Assembly (NCBI GenBank): GCA_963668325.1
Contig: OY764222.1
Span: 2,604,001-2,668,000 of the forward strand
Length of the DNA stretch: 64,000 nucleotides
Direction: 5' to 3'
Origin: MPNP01 sp963668325
Lineage (GTDB): Bacteria; Pseudomonadota; Alphaproteobacteria; Rhodobacterales; Rhodobacteraceae
This document shows positions 56,263 through 63,487 of this stretch, in pieces; positions within the stretch are counted from its first letter, which is position 1; the number at the start of each line of letters is the position of its first letter. The position numbers and the translations under genes were made by a program. Under the pieces are notes generated by a model. The model was not told where the DNA came from and did not search any database. It was given only the letters and a program-made list of their open reading frames with translations.

Positions 56263-56718
56263 TTCAGGAAATTTCTATTTCAAACGACACTTATGGTAAA
56301 AATTGATATCTAGTTGGTATTCAAGTTATAGGAAATCAATGAGATTTTATTTAATCCATTACACCAGTGCTTTGAAAGTAAAGAAATAAATCTTCAAAAA
56401 ATTACTTCTGTATGGCAATAGTAAATCACCAAATTTCCTTTTGGGAGTAGAATTATACCTGGAGAAACAAATTCAAGTTACTATAATATTGTTTTAAATC
56501 CGTTAATTATAGCAATTCCTGCTTTAAATTAAATACGAAACCATGAGGTACAGAAAAAGGTTTGAGGTATTTTATATTTACCAACCGAGGCGGCTTGAAA
56601 AACAATGCTTTTCAGCCTGAGCATAAGTTAATTTAAAATGCAACAAAACTCCTCTATATTGACCTGTAAATTTAAAAATGACACATTGAGCAGCAATTAC
56701 TGGACTATCTGGCAGATA
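56263..56718. other. Divergent intergenic region, no gene seen
   Basis: This very AT-rich stretch lies between the divergent glyQ and pseudo-protease genes and must contain promoters for both. An in-frame ATG at 56638 would extend the downstream protein, but it lacks a signal-peptide character and a good ribosome site. No tRNA, hairpin terminator or riboswitch-like structure was recognised. Confidence 0.5.
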
Positions 56719-58716
56719 ATGAAACCACTATTAAAAAAAACATTATTGGTAATTTCTTTTTGCCTTATTTTTGTAGCTGGGAGTAAAGCACAAGAAAACG
56801 ATACCTGGATTGAGTTATTTGTAACAAGCGATTACGTCGAAGCGCTGGCAATAGCTAATGTACTTAATTTCGAATTCGAAGAAATCGGTATCATTAGAAC
56901 AGAAGAAACTTCGTTTGCTATAATCAGTGGACCATTTGATCTCACCAAAGCAAGAGAACAATTGGAACTGATTTATGCAAGTGCTTATGGAGAAACCCTA
57001 CCCGTTGGGTTATCTGATGGAACAAATTACCAAAATTTGGTTTGGTTAAAGGGGTCTCCCATTGAAACAGAAAATACTCAAGAACCAAATGCTTCATCCG
57101 AAGAATCCACAATACCGTTGCTTGGCTTGGTGGAATTGGAAATTGATCCTACAAGCCATGAAGTTGTCCAGATTGAGGATATCGAAACCGAGGAAGACAT
57201 TTTATCATCTTTAGTCTCTGATGAAAATGCCCAGGCTGAGCGATTAGACCAGCCACTGGAGGATGATAGTAATCAGTTAGAATCAATTGAAATTTCAGAA
57301 GTTCAACTTCAAGATATCAATTCTAATGATGGCTTGAGTGATCAGGAAAAAATACCTGAAAAAGAAATTAAACTAGATGAAAAGGCCGAAACAGAACCTC
57401 AAACATCTACCCGACTTATTGATGATTTGAGTTTTTCTCAAATAAACCAAAAAAAGCGAATTCAATTAGCTTTAAGGATGGTTGGTTTATATTACGGGGA
57501 TGTAGACGGAATAATTGGGTCACAAACCCAGGCAGCTGTTTCCTTATATCAAAGGCGGCATGGTGAGGAAGAAACAGGGGCCCTTACCTTGGAACAACGT
57601 ACAAGACTGTTTTCTGAAGCAGAGTCAGTAATTGGTTTCGTAGATTCAATGATGTTAACTGACGATAACCTTGGCCTTAAGGTCATTCTACCAACAGCGT
57701 TATTAAAACTGACGGAAATCAGTTATCCCTATGTTGAGTTGTCTCCAATTGGTTTTCGAGATATAAATGTCGTTTTAATCAGTATGGATGGAGGAAGAGC
57801 TGGTCTCAGAGCCCTGCATGAAGGAATATTAAGACATGCAAATATCCCTTCAGAAGGTAGCAAAATACAAATTGACAGATTCAGGATTTCAAATTCTGAC
57901 TTTGAGCGGAATATCGTTGCCAGTGCCAGGTTGTTTGAAGACCGAATTAGAGGCGTTATAGTTACATGGAAACCAGACCAGGACAGCTGGATGAAAGAAT
58001 ATTCCCAAGTTATTGCCGGAAGCCTTGGGGAGGTGAATAAAAATACCCGATTTGAGTTGGAAGATTTAGACCCCATACAAAATAATTTGCAGGTACTTAA
58101 TCAAAACCTCGGCCAAGAACCAAAATTGAGTTCGTCCGGCTTTTTTGTATCTCCAGGTGGAGACATTCTGACGAATTATGAAAATGTAGAGGACTGTTCT
58201 TACATTACAGCTGATTTTAACCACCCAGTAAAAATCCAAAGAATTTATAAGGAGTGGAATTTAGCCCATTTGAAACCTGCGGTTAAAGTTTCTCCTCTCC
58301 AATATGCAGAATTTAGAGAAAACCTACTTACTTACAAAAGTAGCATCATTTTGAGTGGATATTCTTTTGGTGGTTTGGTGAAAGAAGCATCCATTACCCA
58401 TGGATCACTTTCAAAACTATATCGAGATTCCAATAGCAGGACAAACTATATCCTTGAACTGCAAACCACCGATAGTGATTTTGGGGCCCCCATTTTTGAT
58501 GAAACTGGTTCGGTGATAGGAATATTAACGAGGGTAATTCCCAAAGGGAAAATTCTTCCTGCTGATACTCATATGGCTCAACCATCAAATACTTTACTTA
58601 ATCTTCTCGAAGATAGTGGTTTGGATTTGGTACCAAGTAAAAAAACAAAACCCTTGGATATACAGCAGCTAAACAGAATGGCTCGAGATATTACTGTTTT
58701 GATTAGGTGTTTCTAA
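56719..58716 (+). CDS. Exported SPOR-like/peptidoglycan-binding/trypsin-like pseudo-protease
   Basis: The protein is 665 residues from ATG 56719, chosen because it gives the signal peptide KKTLLVISFCLIFVAGSKAQ. A SPOR-like N-domain (about 30-110) and a long acidic linker (about 130-240) come first. A peptidoglycan-binding domain (about 245-300; RIQLALRMVGLYYGDVDGI) and a middle domain follow. The C-terminal trypsin-like domain starts at SGFFVSPGGDILTNYENVED. Where active relatives have TNAHVV, this has TNYENV (His lost). LDLALL has become WNLAHL (Asp lost) and GNSGGP has become SDFGAP (Ser lost). The triad is absent, so it is probably a non-catalytic envelope protein. Confidence 0.78.
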   Translation: MKPLLKKTLLVISFCLIFVAGSKAQENDTWIELFVTSDYVEALAIANVLNFEFEEIGIIRTEETSFAIISGPFDLTKAREQLELIYASAYGETLPVGLSDGTNYQNLVWLKGSPIETENTQEPNASSEESTIPLLGLVELEIDPTSHEVVQIEDIETEEDILSSLVSDENAQAERLDQPLEDDSNQLESIEISEVQLQDINSNDGLSDQEKIPEKEIKLDEKAETEPQTSTRLIDDLSFSQINQKKRIQLALRMVGLYYGDVDGIIGSQTQAAVSLYQRRHGEEETGALTLEQRTRLFSEAESVIGFVDSMMLTDDNLGLKVILPTALLKLTEISYPYVELSPIGFRDINVVLISMDGGRAGLRALHEGILRHANIPSEGSKIQIDRFRISNSDFERNIVASARLFEDRIRGVIVTWKPDQDSWMKEYSQVIAGSLGEVNKNTRFELEDLDPIQNNLQVLNQNLGQEPKLSSSGFFVSPGGDILTNYENVEDCSYITADFNHPVKIQRIYKEWNLAHLKPAVKVSPLQYAEFRENLLTYKSSIILSGYSFGGLVKEASITHGSLSKLYRDSNSRTNYILELQTTDSDFGAPIFDETGSVIGILTRVIPKGKILPADTHMAQPSNTLLNLLEDSGLDLVPSKKTKPLDIQQLNRMARDITVLIRCF

Positions 58717-58772
58717 ATTGATTTTCTTTGGGAGAACTCGTTGATAAAGCTACGAATTGGTTGGAATATTTC

Positions 58773-59690
58773 ATGAAAAGGAAGCAAATTGTTGTTTTGG
58801 GAATATTTGTTGCTGATGCGGCCTTTAGGGCTGATAGAATGCCAAAGATGGGAGAAACCCTCATCGGGCTTGATTTTAAGTTGGGACCTGGTGGTAAAGG
58901 TTCCAATCAAGCTGTAGCCGCGGCAAGATTGGGAGCACCAGTTTCATTCATTTCCAAGCTGGGTGAGGATGAGTTTGCCAAATTAGCCTTTTCAACTTGG
59001 GAAAAAGAAGGGATAACACCACTGGTTCTTCAGGATGGGGACAGTTTTACAGGTGCTGCTTTTATTTATGTTGATAACAAACTTGGCGATAATGCCATAA
59101 TTGTTGTTCCAGGTGCAGCCCAGACAATTACTCCTGATAACATAGAAGCCTATAGGGATGAAATTACCAATTGCTCAATATTCATGACCCAAATTGAAAA
59201 TCCTTTGGATGCATCAATCAGAGGGTTGGAAATTGCTAAGGAGGCTGGAGTTACAACCATCTTTAACCCTGCCCCAGCAATTCAACTTCCAAAAGGGGTT
59301 CTGGAACTTTGTGACTATGTGACTCCCAACGAGGGTGAAGCTGAAGTATTAACCGGCAAGGAAGTAAATGATGTAGAGGACGCCATGGAAGCCTCAGAAA
59401 TACTCCGTTCCATGGGGGGAGACAAGATTATCATTACGCTTGGAGAAAAAGGTGCCTATTATAACGATGGGACAATTTCTCAGCATATTCCAGCTCAAAA
59501 TATAGGTAAGGTAGTAGAAACAACTGGAGCTGGAGACAGCTTTTGTGGTGCCTTGGCTTATGCCCTGCTGAATGATATGGACCCAATCGCTGCGACAAGA
59601 TTTTCCTGCACTGCTGCAGCAATTTCTGTTACTAGGCCAGGTACAGCCCCAGCAATGCCAACCCTGGAAGAAGTAAAGATCCATTTATAA
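58773..59690 (+). CDS. rbsK: Ribokinase (PfkB-family sugar kinase)
   Basis: The kinase is 305 residues from ATG 58773; a longer in-frame reading to 58728 lacks support. PfkB motifs are GPGGKGSNQAVAAARLG near residue 40 and the anion-hole/catalytic ETTGAGDSFCGALA near residue 250, with NPAPA and TPNEGEAE as in ribokinases. It phosphorylates ribose or a related pentose. It precedes the nitrile hydratase genes with a 28-base gap, but no functional link is obvious. Confidence 0.88.
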   Translation: MKRKQIVVLGIFVADAAFRADRMPKMGETLIGLDFKLGPGGKGSNQAVAAARLGAPVSFISKLGEDEFAKLAFSTWEKEGITPLVLQDGDSFTGAAFIYVDNKLGDNAIIVVPGAAQTITPDNIEAYRDEITNCSIFMTQIENPLDASIRGLEIAKEAGVTTIFNPAPAIQLPKGVLELCDYVTPNEGEAEVLTGKEVNDVEDAMEASEILRSMGGDKIIITLGEKGAYYNDGTISQHIPAQNIGKVVETTGAGDSFCGALAYALLNDMDPIAATRFSCTAAAISVTRPGTAPAMPTLEEVKIHL

Positions 59691-59718
59691 TGGCAGGACA
59701 ACAGGAAACGGTTCCAAA

Positions 59719-60324
59719 TTGACAGACGACAATCCTCATCACCGACATCTACCACCAGACCCGGAATATTCTGCTGAAAAACTACAGGAATTGCTGATTC
59801 AGAAAGGATTGGTGGATGAAGAGGCCCTTGATGAAATAGTAAATATCTACGAACATAGAATTGGACCCCAGAATGGCTCCAGAGTAGTTGCAAAATCCTG
59901 GATTGATCCAGGCTACAGGAATTTACTTTTTGATAATCCAACTGAAGCAATACAAACCTTGGGATTTGGTGGCAGACAGGGTGAACATATTATAGCCGTA
60001 GAAAATACCCCTGAGGTACACAACATGGTCGTGTGTACTCTTTGCAGCTGTTATCCTTGGCCCCTTTTGGGCATTCCTCCCAATTGGTATAAATCTGATT
60101 CCTATCGGAAAAGAGTTGTTAAGGAACCACGAAAAATTCTTCAGGAATTTGGAGTCGAACTTCTGGCCGGTCAGAAAGTAAGGGTTTGGGACAGTACTGC
60201 CGAAATCAGATATCTGGTTGTGCCAATGCAACCAGAAGAGTCAATTGGCTTAAAGGAAGAGGAATTGGTTGCCTGGGTTACCAGGAATTCAATGATTGGA
60301 ACTGGATTGCCAACCAAACCATGA
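59719..60324 (+). CDS. nthA: Nitrile hydratase alpha subunit, cobalt type
   Basis: The 201-residue metal-binding subunit hydrates nitriles to amides. The metal-claw motif is VCTLCSCYPWP, and Thr in the VCTLCSC motif is characteristic of the cobalt type (Ser in the iron type). WIDPGYRNLLF and VRVWDSTAEIRYLV are also conserved. The start is a TTG at 59719 because the only nearby ATG is out of frame. The stop overlaps the beta-subunit ATG (ATGA). Thiocyanate hydrolase gamma is a related alternative, but the adjacent full-length beta favours nitrile hydratase. Confidence 0.9.
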   Translation: MTDDNPHHRHLPPDPEYSAEKLQELLIQKGLVDEEALDEIVNIYEHRIGPQNGSRVVAKSWIDPGYRNLLFDNPTEAIQTLGFGGRQGEHIIAVENTPEVHNMVVCTLCSCYPWPLLGIPPNWYKSDSYRKRVVKEPRKILQEFGVELLAGQKVRVWDSTAEIRYLVVPMQPEESIGLKEEELVAWVTRNSMIGTGLPTKP

Positions 60325-60998
60325 TAACCAAGATTCATGATATGGGTGGTAAGGCCTGTTCAGAAGCTCTACCACCAGAATGCGACAAGGTCTTTGCAAA
60401 GGATTGGCATAAAAAGGTTTTATCTTTGACCTTGGCAGTTGGGGCCTTGGGGCAATGGAATATTGACAGGTCCAGATACTTTCGGGAATCTCTTCCGCCC
60501 GAAGATTACCAAAAATTTACTTATTATGAAAAATGGTTGGCAGCTCTGGTCAATCTCCTTGTTGATAGCGGCTTGTTCTATCAATCAGATTTAGAAGAAT
60601 TCAAAAATCTTGAAGAACCAAAACACGAAAAGTGCGCAACTAGTAAAACCATAAGGGAGATGATTTCACAGGGTGACCCCAGTGTTTGTGAGGACAATTC
60701 GTCTTACCAACCATTTGAAGTTGGTCGATTGGTCAAGACAAAGCATCCTCCAAGCAACAGGTTTCTCAAGGGTGGCCACACAAGATTACCGGCCTATTCG
60801 TCAGGCTATCCAGGTAAAATCGTTATGTATCATGGGTTTCACCGGCTACCCGACAGTCATGCCCATTTGTTGGGAGCCAATCCAGAACCATTGTATACTG
60901 TCAGTTTCAAGGCCAAGACTCTTTGGGGGTCAGAGATTGAATTTCCTGATGATGAAGTAAACCTGGACCTTTGGCATAATTATCTGGAACCGCAATAA
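60321..60998 (+). CDS. nthB: Nitrile hydratase beta subunit
   Basis: The protein is 225 residues from ATG 60321. The longer frame reaching 60186 lies inside nthA and is rejected. The N-terminal part has ITKIHDMGGK. The C-terminal SH3-like domain has GGHTRLPAYSSGYPGKIV and LYTVSFKAKTLWG, all standard for the beta chain. It forms the alpha-beta dimer with NthA. No cobalt activator gene (the small third gene usual for Co-type clusters) and no amidase follow; a tRNA does. Confidence 0.9.
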   Translation: MITKIHDMGGKACSEALPPECDKVFAKDWHKKVLSLTLAVGALGQWNIDRSRYFRESLPPEDYQKFTYYEKWLAALVNLLVDSGLFYQSDLEEFKNLEEPKHEKCATSKTIREMISQGDPSVCEDNSSYQPFEVGRLVKTKHPPSNRFLKGGHTRLPAYSSGYPGKIVMYHGFHRLPDSHAHLLGANPEPLYTVSFKAKTLWGSEIEFPDDEVNLDLWHNYLEPQ

Positions 60999-61100
60999 TG
61001 AAAATGGTTTGCTAATAGTTATTTACCTGGGAAGAATTGAGTAATTTATGAACTGTTGTTTAAATTTATAAATTAAATCTTAAGTCCTAATTGCTAATAC

Positions 61101-61190
61101 GGAGAGGTGGCCGAGTGGTCGAAGGCGCACGCCTGGAACGCGTGTAGGCGGGGAACCGTCTCCAGGGTTCGAATCCCTGTCTCTCCGCCA
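61101..61190 (+). tRNA. tRNA-Ser(GGA)
   Basis: This is a class II cloverleaf of 90 bases with encoded CCA. The acceptor is GGAGAGG, the D arm is UGGCCGAGUGGUCGAAGGCG, the anticodon loop has GGA, the variable arm is long, the T arm has GGUUCGAAUCC, and the discriminator is G. It borders the fourth accessory patch. Its D arm differs clearly from that of the unusual tRNA at 62294. Confidence 0.97.
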
Positions 61191-61612
61191 TTACTTCATA
61201 CGAACTTTCCTTTGCCCAGATAGTACAGAGTCAAAAGCCCAGCATTTGTAAGCTTTTTTGCTGTTTACAATTACCGGATCACACCAGTCAATGCCCGCCA
61301 TTGTCAACCAGAGAGCTGCCGCAGTACGTTATCATCTGTACAAATGACATCAAGAGTATTATAGAAATTCTCTATTCGAAACCAAGGAATCGGATCGCCA
61401 AACAATTGAAATGGTTTTTGCAATTTTTTACCAGAGGCTAATAAAAAGCGAAAATCACAGGCTTATACCGATATCGAACATAAGCAGGATATCAACTCTC
61501 TAGCAGATAGGAAACCTGTCCGGTGATTTTATCATTCCCCGATGTCGTTTAGGTTACATTTTGCTTCCTTTTGACGTATTATAAAATTATGACTTTTTAC
61601 TAGGAGACCAAA
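61191..61612. other. Gene-free stretch before the ParD-like gene
   Basis: No supported ORF was found. The minus strand holds short in-frame pieces such as DPIPWFRIENFYNTLDVI, which look like protein remnants, but stops break them and no family is recognised. No copy of the tRNA-Ser(GGA) 3' end was found here, so there is no evidence for an attachment site. Confidence 0.4.
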
Positions 61613-61831
61613 ATGCCAATGTCCGTAAAACTCTCTGATGAACTCATCAGTAAGGCGCGTCAATATGGCAGCGTCAACTATCGCTCAGTCCCGAAGCAGA
61701 TCGAGTATTGGTCAACGATTGGCAAGATTGCTGAGGAAAACCCTGATCTGCCTTACAGTTTTATCAAAAATATTCTTCTTGCTCGGCAGGAGGTTGCTGA
61801 TGGTCAAGTCATGCCTTTTGAATTTGGTTGA
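61613..61831 (+). CDS. ParD-like antitoxin
   Basis: The 72-residue protein is preceded by AGGAG-like GGAGACC. It matches the ParD-like antitoxin family: MSVKLSDELISKARQYG at the N-terminus, RSVPKQIEYWSTIGKIAEEN, then LPYSFIKNILLA and a C-terminal PFEFG. It probably binds DNA through its N-terminal ribbon-helix-helix-like part and represses the pair. Its TGA overlaps the ATG of the toxin remnant (TGATG). Confidence 0.82.
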   Translation: MPMSVKLSDELISKARQYGSVNYRSVPKQIEYWSTIGKIAEENPDLPYSFIKNILLARQEVADGQVMPFEFG

Positions 61832-62114
61832 TGAAACTGAATGTGGTGCAAACGAATCATTTTAAAAAGACAGTGAAAAATTTTATCTCTACCAAAAGGC
61901 CGTTTTGGACAAAGCGATTAAATACATCATGAAAGACCCGGATATTGGCCAATCAAAGACCGAAGACCTTTAAGAGGTTTTTGTTTATAAATTCAAAATG
62001 GTTAAGCAATTGACTTCACTTGCTTATACGTATGAAGATCAGACTATCACCTTGACTTTGTTGGCTCTTGGGGCGTACGAAAACTTTTACCATAATCTCA
62101 AAAAGTCCATATAA
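61831..62114 (+). pseudogene. RelE/ParE-type toxin, frameshifted and interrupted
   Basis: Starting at ATG 61831, the frame reads NVVQTNHFKKTVKN. It then shifts near 61880 into YLYQKAVLDKAIKYIMKDPD, meets a TAA after KTEDL, and continues VYKFKMVKQLTSLAYTY...LTLLALGAYENFYHNLKK to TAA 62114. The order is that of the RelE/ParE-like toxins partnered with ParD-like antitoxins. One frameshift and one nonsense codon have killed it, leaving the antitoxin intact. Confidence 0.7.
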
Positions 62115-62143
62115 ATCTGAACCATGAGATAAAATATCTATTT

Positions 62144-62169
62144 GGGAATTATATACTTAAGTGACCATT
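62144..62169 (+). repeat. Left terminal inverted repeat of the IS1595-type element
   Basis: These 26 bases start GGGAATTATATAC and are the perfect reverse complement of 63176-63201. The 8 bases just outside (62136-62143) are ATCTATTT. Confidence 0.95.
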
Positions 62170-62293
62170 TATTCTAAAACCACGATGAATAGGGGGAACA
62201 AATCAAATGCTTGACAGTTTTGAATAAAATACTAATATAGGCATTGTCTGTGTGCTGTAGTCTGTGTGTCACAAATCACAAACACGGCGGAAT

Positions 62294-62390
62294 TGGTAGG
62301 GCTGGCGGGATTCGAACCCGCAGTCGGTGAGTCTTAGACACCGACACCCGTTTGGCAAACGAGTGCGTAGACCAGTTCCGCCACAACCCC
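62294..62390 (-). tRNA. Class II tRNA with glycine anticodon GCC, leucine-like body
   Basis: This is a complete 97-base cloverleaf with encoded CCA. Acceptor GGGGUUG pairs with CAGCCCU (first pair G-U). D arm UGGCGGAACUGGUCUACGCA is close to that of tRNA-Leu(GAG) at 35876. Anticodon stem CUCGU/ACGGG holds the loop UUGCCAA, with U33 and A37 and anticodon GCC. The variable arm is long with a 7-bp stem (GUCGGUG/CACCGAC). T arm GCGGG-UUCGAAU-CCCGC is perfect, and the discriminator is A73. Normal tRNA-Gly is class I with a short variable loop. No class II anticodon (Leu, Ser, Tyr, Sec) can be read by shifting the loop. It lies inside the IS1595-type element. Confidence 0.88.
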
Positions 62391-62402
62391 TCAATTCACT
62401 AA

Positions 62403-62470
62403 GCATTATATACTTATAAGCAAATAATTACCATATTGACACCTGAAATATAATGAATGGTCACTATATT
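62403..62470 (+). repeat. Degenerate inner copy of the IS left end
   Basis: ATTATATACTTA (from about 62405) repeats part of the left terminal repeat (62148-62159), and GAATGGTCACT (62456-62466) resembles the inner part of the right repeat. It lies about 95 bases before the transposase start, the usual spacing of a left end in this family. It may therefore be the original left end, with the tRNA lying outside it. Confidence 0.45.
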
Positions 62471-62498
62471 ACAATAAATAGAGATTAAGAGAATATCA

Positions 62499-62990
62499 AT
62501 GGCTGAAAAAGCACCAGGGCAACACCACCGCAAAGGCTTAACCCTTTTTGAATTACAAAAGATGTTTCCCACCGACCAGGAAGCCAAGAAGTGGGTTGAG
62601 AATATCAGATGGGTAAATGGTATTAAATGTCCGCACTGCCAGGGAACAAATATTCAAACCAATGTAACACACAAAACAATGGATTATCGTTGTCGCAGTT
62701 GCCGTAAATGGTTTTCAGTCCGAACAGGAACCATTATGCAGAAATCCAAGCTTCCTATCCTTCACTGGGTTTATGCTGTCTATATCCAAGCTTCCAGCTT
62801 GAAAGGAATGGCTAGTATGAAGTTGTATAGGGAGTTGGGTATTACTCAAAAGACCGCTTGGTATTTGTCTCATAGAATCCGTAAATCATGGGAAGAAGAA
62901 GGCGGTTTATTTGCCGGACCAGTTGAGGTTGATGAAACTTACATGGGTGGCAAGGAAGCCAATGGAACGATTATATACCGGAGTAAATAA
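62499..62990 (+). pseudogene. IS1595-family transposase, truncated after the first catalytic Asp
   Basis: This is 163 residues of a protein usually about 200-320 long. The N-terminal helix-turn-helix region and zinc ribbon are intact (CPHCQG ... CRSCRKWFSVRTGT), followed by ITQKTAWYLSHRIRKSW and the first catalytic Asp in VEVDETYMGGK. The text then becomes GTIIYRSK and stops, so the second Asp and the Asn/Glu part of the ISXO2-like domain are gone. An internal deletion up to the passenger ORF explains this. The product cannot transpose alone but might still bind the element ends. Confidence 0.86.
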
Positions 62991-63167
62991 ATGCCCAATG
63001 TTAAAACATCCAAAGTAAAAGAGAGACGCAGAGGTCGTCCGGTTAAGAACGAACTGGCTGAACCGATAAACGCCACACCTGAAAATGTTATGAGGGCAGT
63101 TCTCCGAGCCAAGCCAAAAGCGACTAGTTTTTGGTATGATAGAAAGACCAAGAAACCGCCAAAATAA
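62991..63167 (+). CDS. Small basic passenger ORF of the IS1595-type element
   Basis: The protein is 58 residues with ATG directly after the transposase stop. It is strongly basic with an AT-hook-like RRRGRPVK followed by a short segment ATPENVMRAVLRAKPK. Small proteins with a GRPxK motif are known next to IS1595-type transposases, but their function is unknown. It ends 9 bases before the right inverted repeat. Confidence 0.6.
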   Translation: MPNVKTSKVKERRRGRPVKNELAEPINATPENVMRAVLRAKPKATSFWYDRKTKKPPK

Positions 63168-63175
63168 ATATTGGC

Positions 63176-63201
63176 AATGGTCACTTAAGTATATAATTCC
63201 C
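63176..63201 (-). repeat. Right terminal inverted repeat of the IS1595-type element
   Basis: This is the exact 26-base inverse of 62144-62169. The 8 bases just outside (63202-63209) are ATCTATTT, identical to the left flank. Confidence 0.95.
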
Positions 63202-63487
63202 ATCTATTTCTTTATCTTTGCTATCAGGCGGACCAGCGAGGCAGAGAAATTTGGTTTTTCCTGAAATTAATGTTTCGGAAATCTCAACCACCACTACATC
63301 AACATTGGTAAAACAAAATCATAAGGTTCCCTGGTAACCCAACCCATGGCTTTGCGACGTTCATCAACCCTGACCGGTACGGCTAACCTAACCAAAAAGT
63401 GTTTCCGACCAGGTTATAGAAGGAGATGAACCTGATTTCGAATCATTCTGTAATTAGAAAACAGACCATCATTTTCGTTTTGTAAAT
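63202..63487. other. Stretch between the mobile element and argE, no gene seen
   Basis: There are no supported ORFs and no recognised RNA. It holds the right-hand 8-base duplication of the element and the 3' flank of argE. Confidence 0.45.

Larger units (their letters stand above)
62144..63201 (+). mobile_element. IS1595-type non-autonomous element carrying a tRNA gene (1,058 bp)
   Basis: It is bounded by 26-bp perfect inverted repeats at 62144-62169 (GGGAATTATATACTTAAG...) and 63176-63201. Direct 8-base duplications ATCTATTT flank it at 62136-62143 and 63202-63209; 8 bases is the target-site size of the IS1595 family. From left to right it holds a minus-strand class II tRNA gene with anticodon GCC, a degenerate second copy of the left repeat (near 62403), a truncated IS1595 transposase and a small passenger ORF. 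Intact ends and duplication show that it moved as one unit, presumably with transposase supplied in trans. Confidence 0.9.

Noticed and set aside
60186..60998. A 270-residue nitrile hydratase beta subunit
   Set aside because: The first 45 codons lie inside nthA in another frame. The ATG at 60321 in an ATGA overlap gives the family-standard N-terminus.
62294..62390. Ordinary tRNA-Leu or tRNA-Ser misread by one base in the anticodon loop
   Set aside because: The stem CTCGT/ACGGG fixes the seven-base loop, and no shift of the anticodon yields a Leu, Ser, Tyr or Sec triplet.
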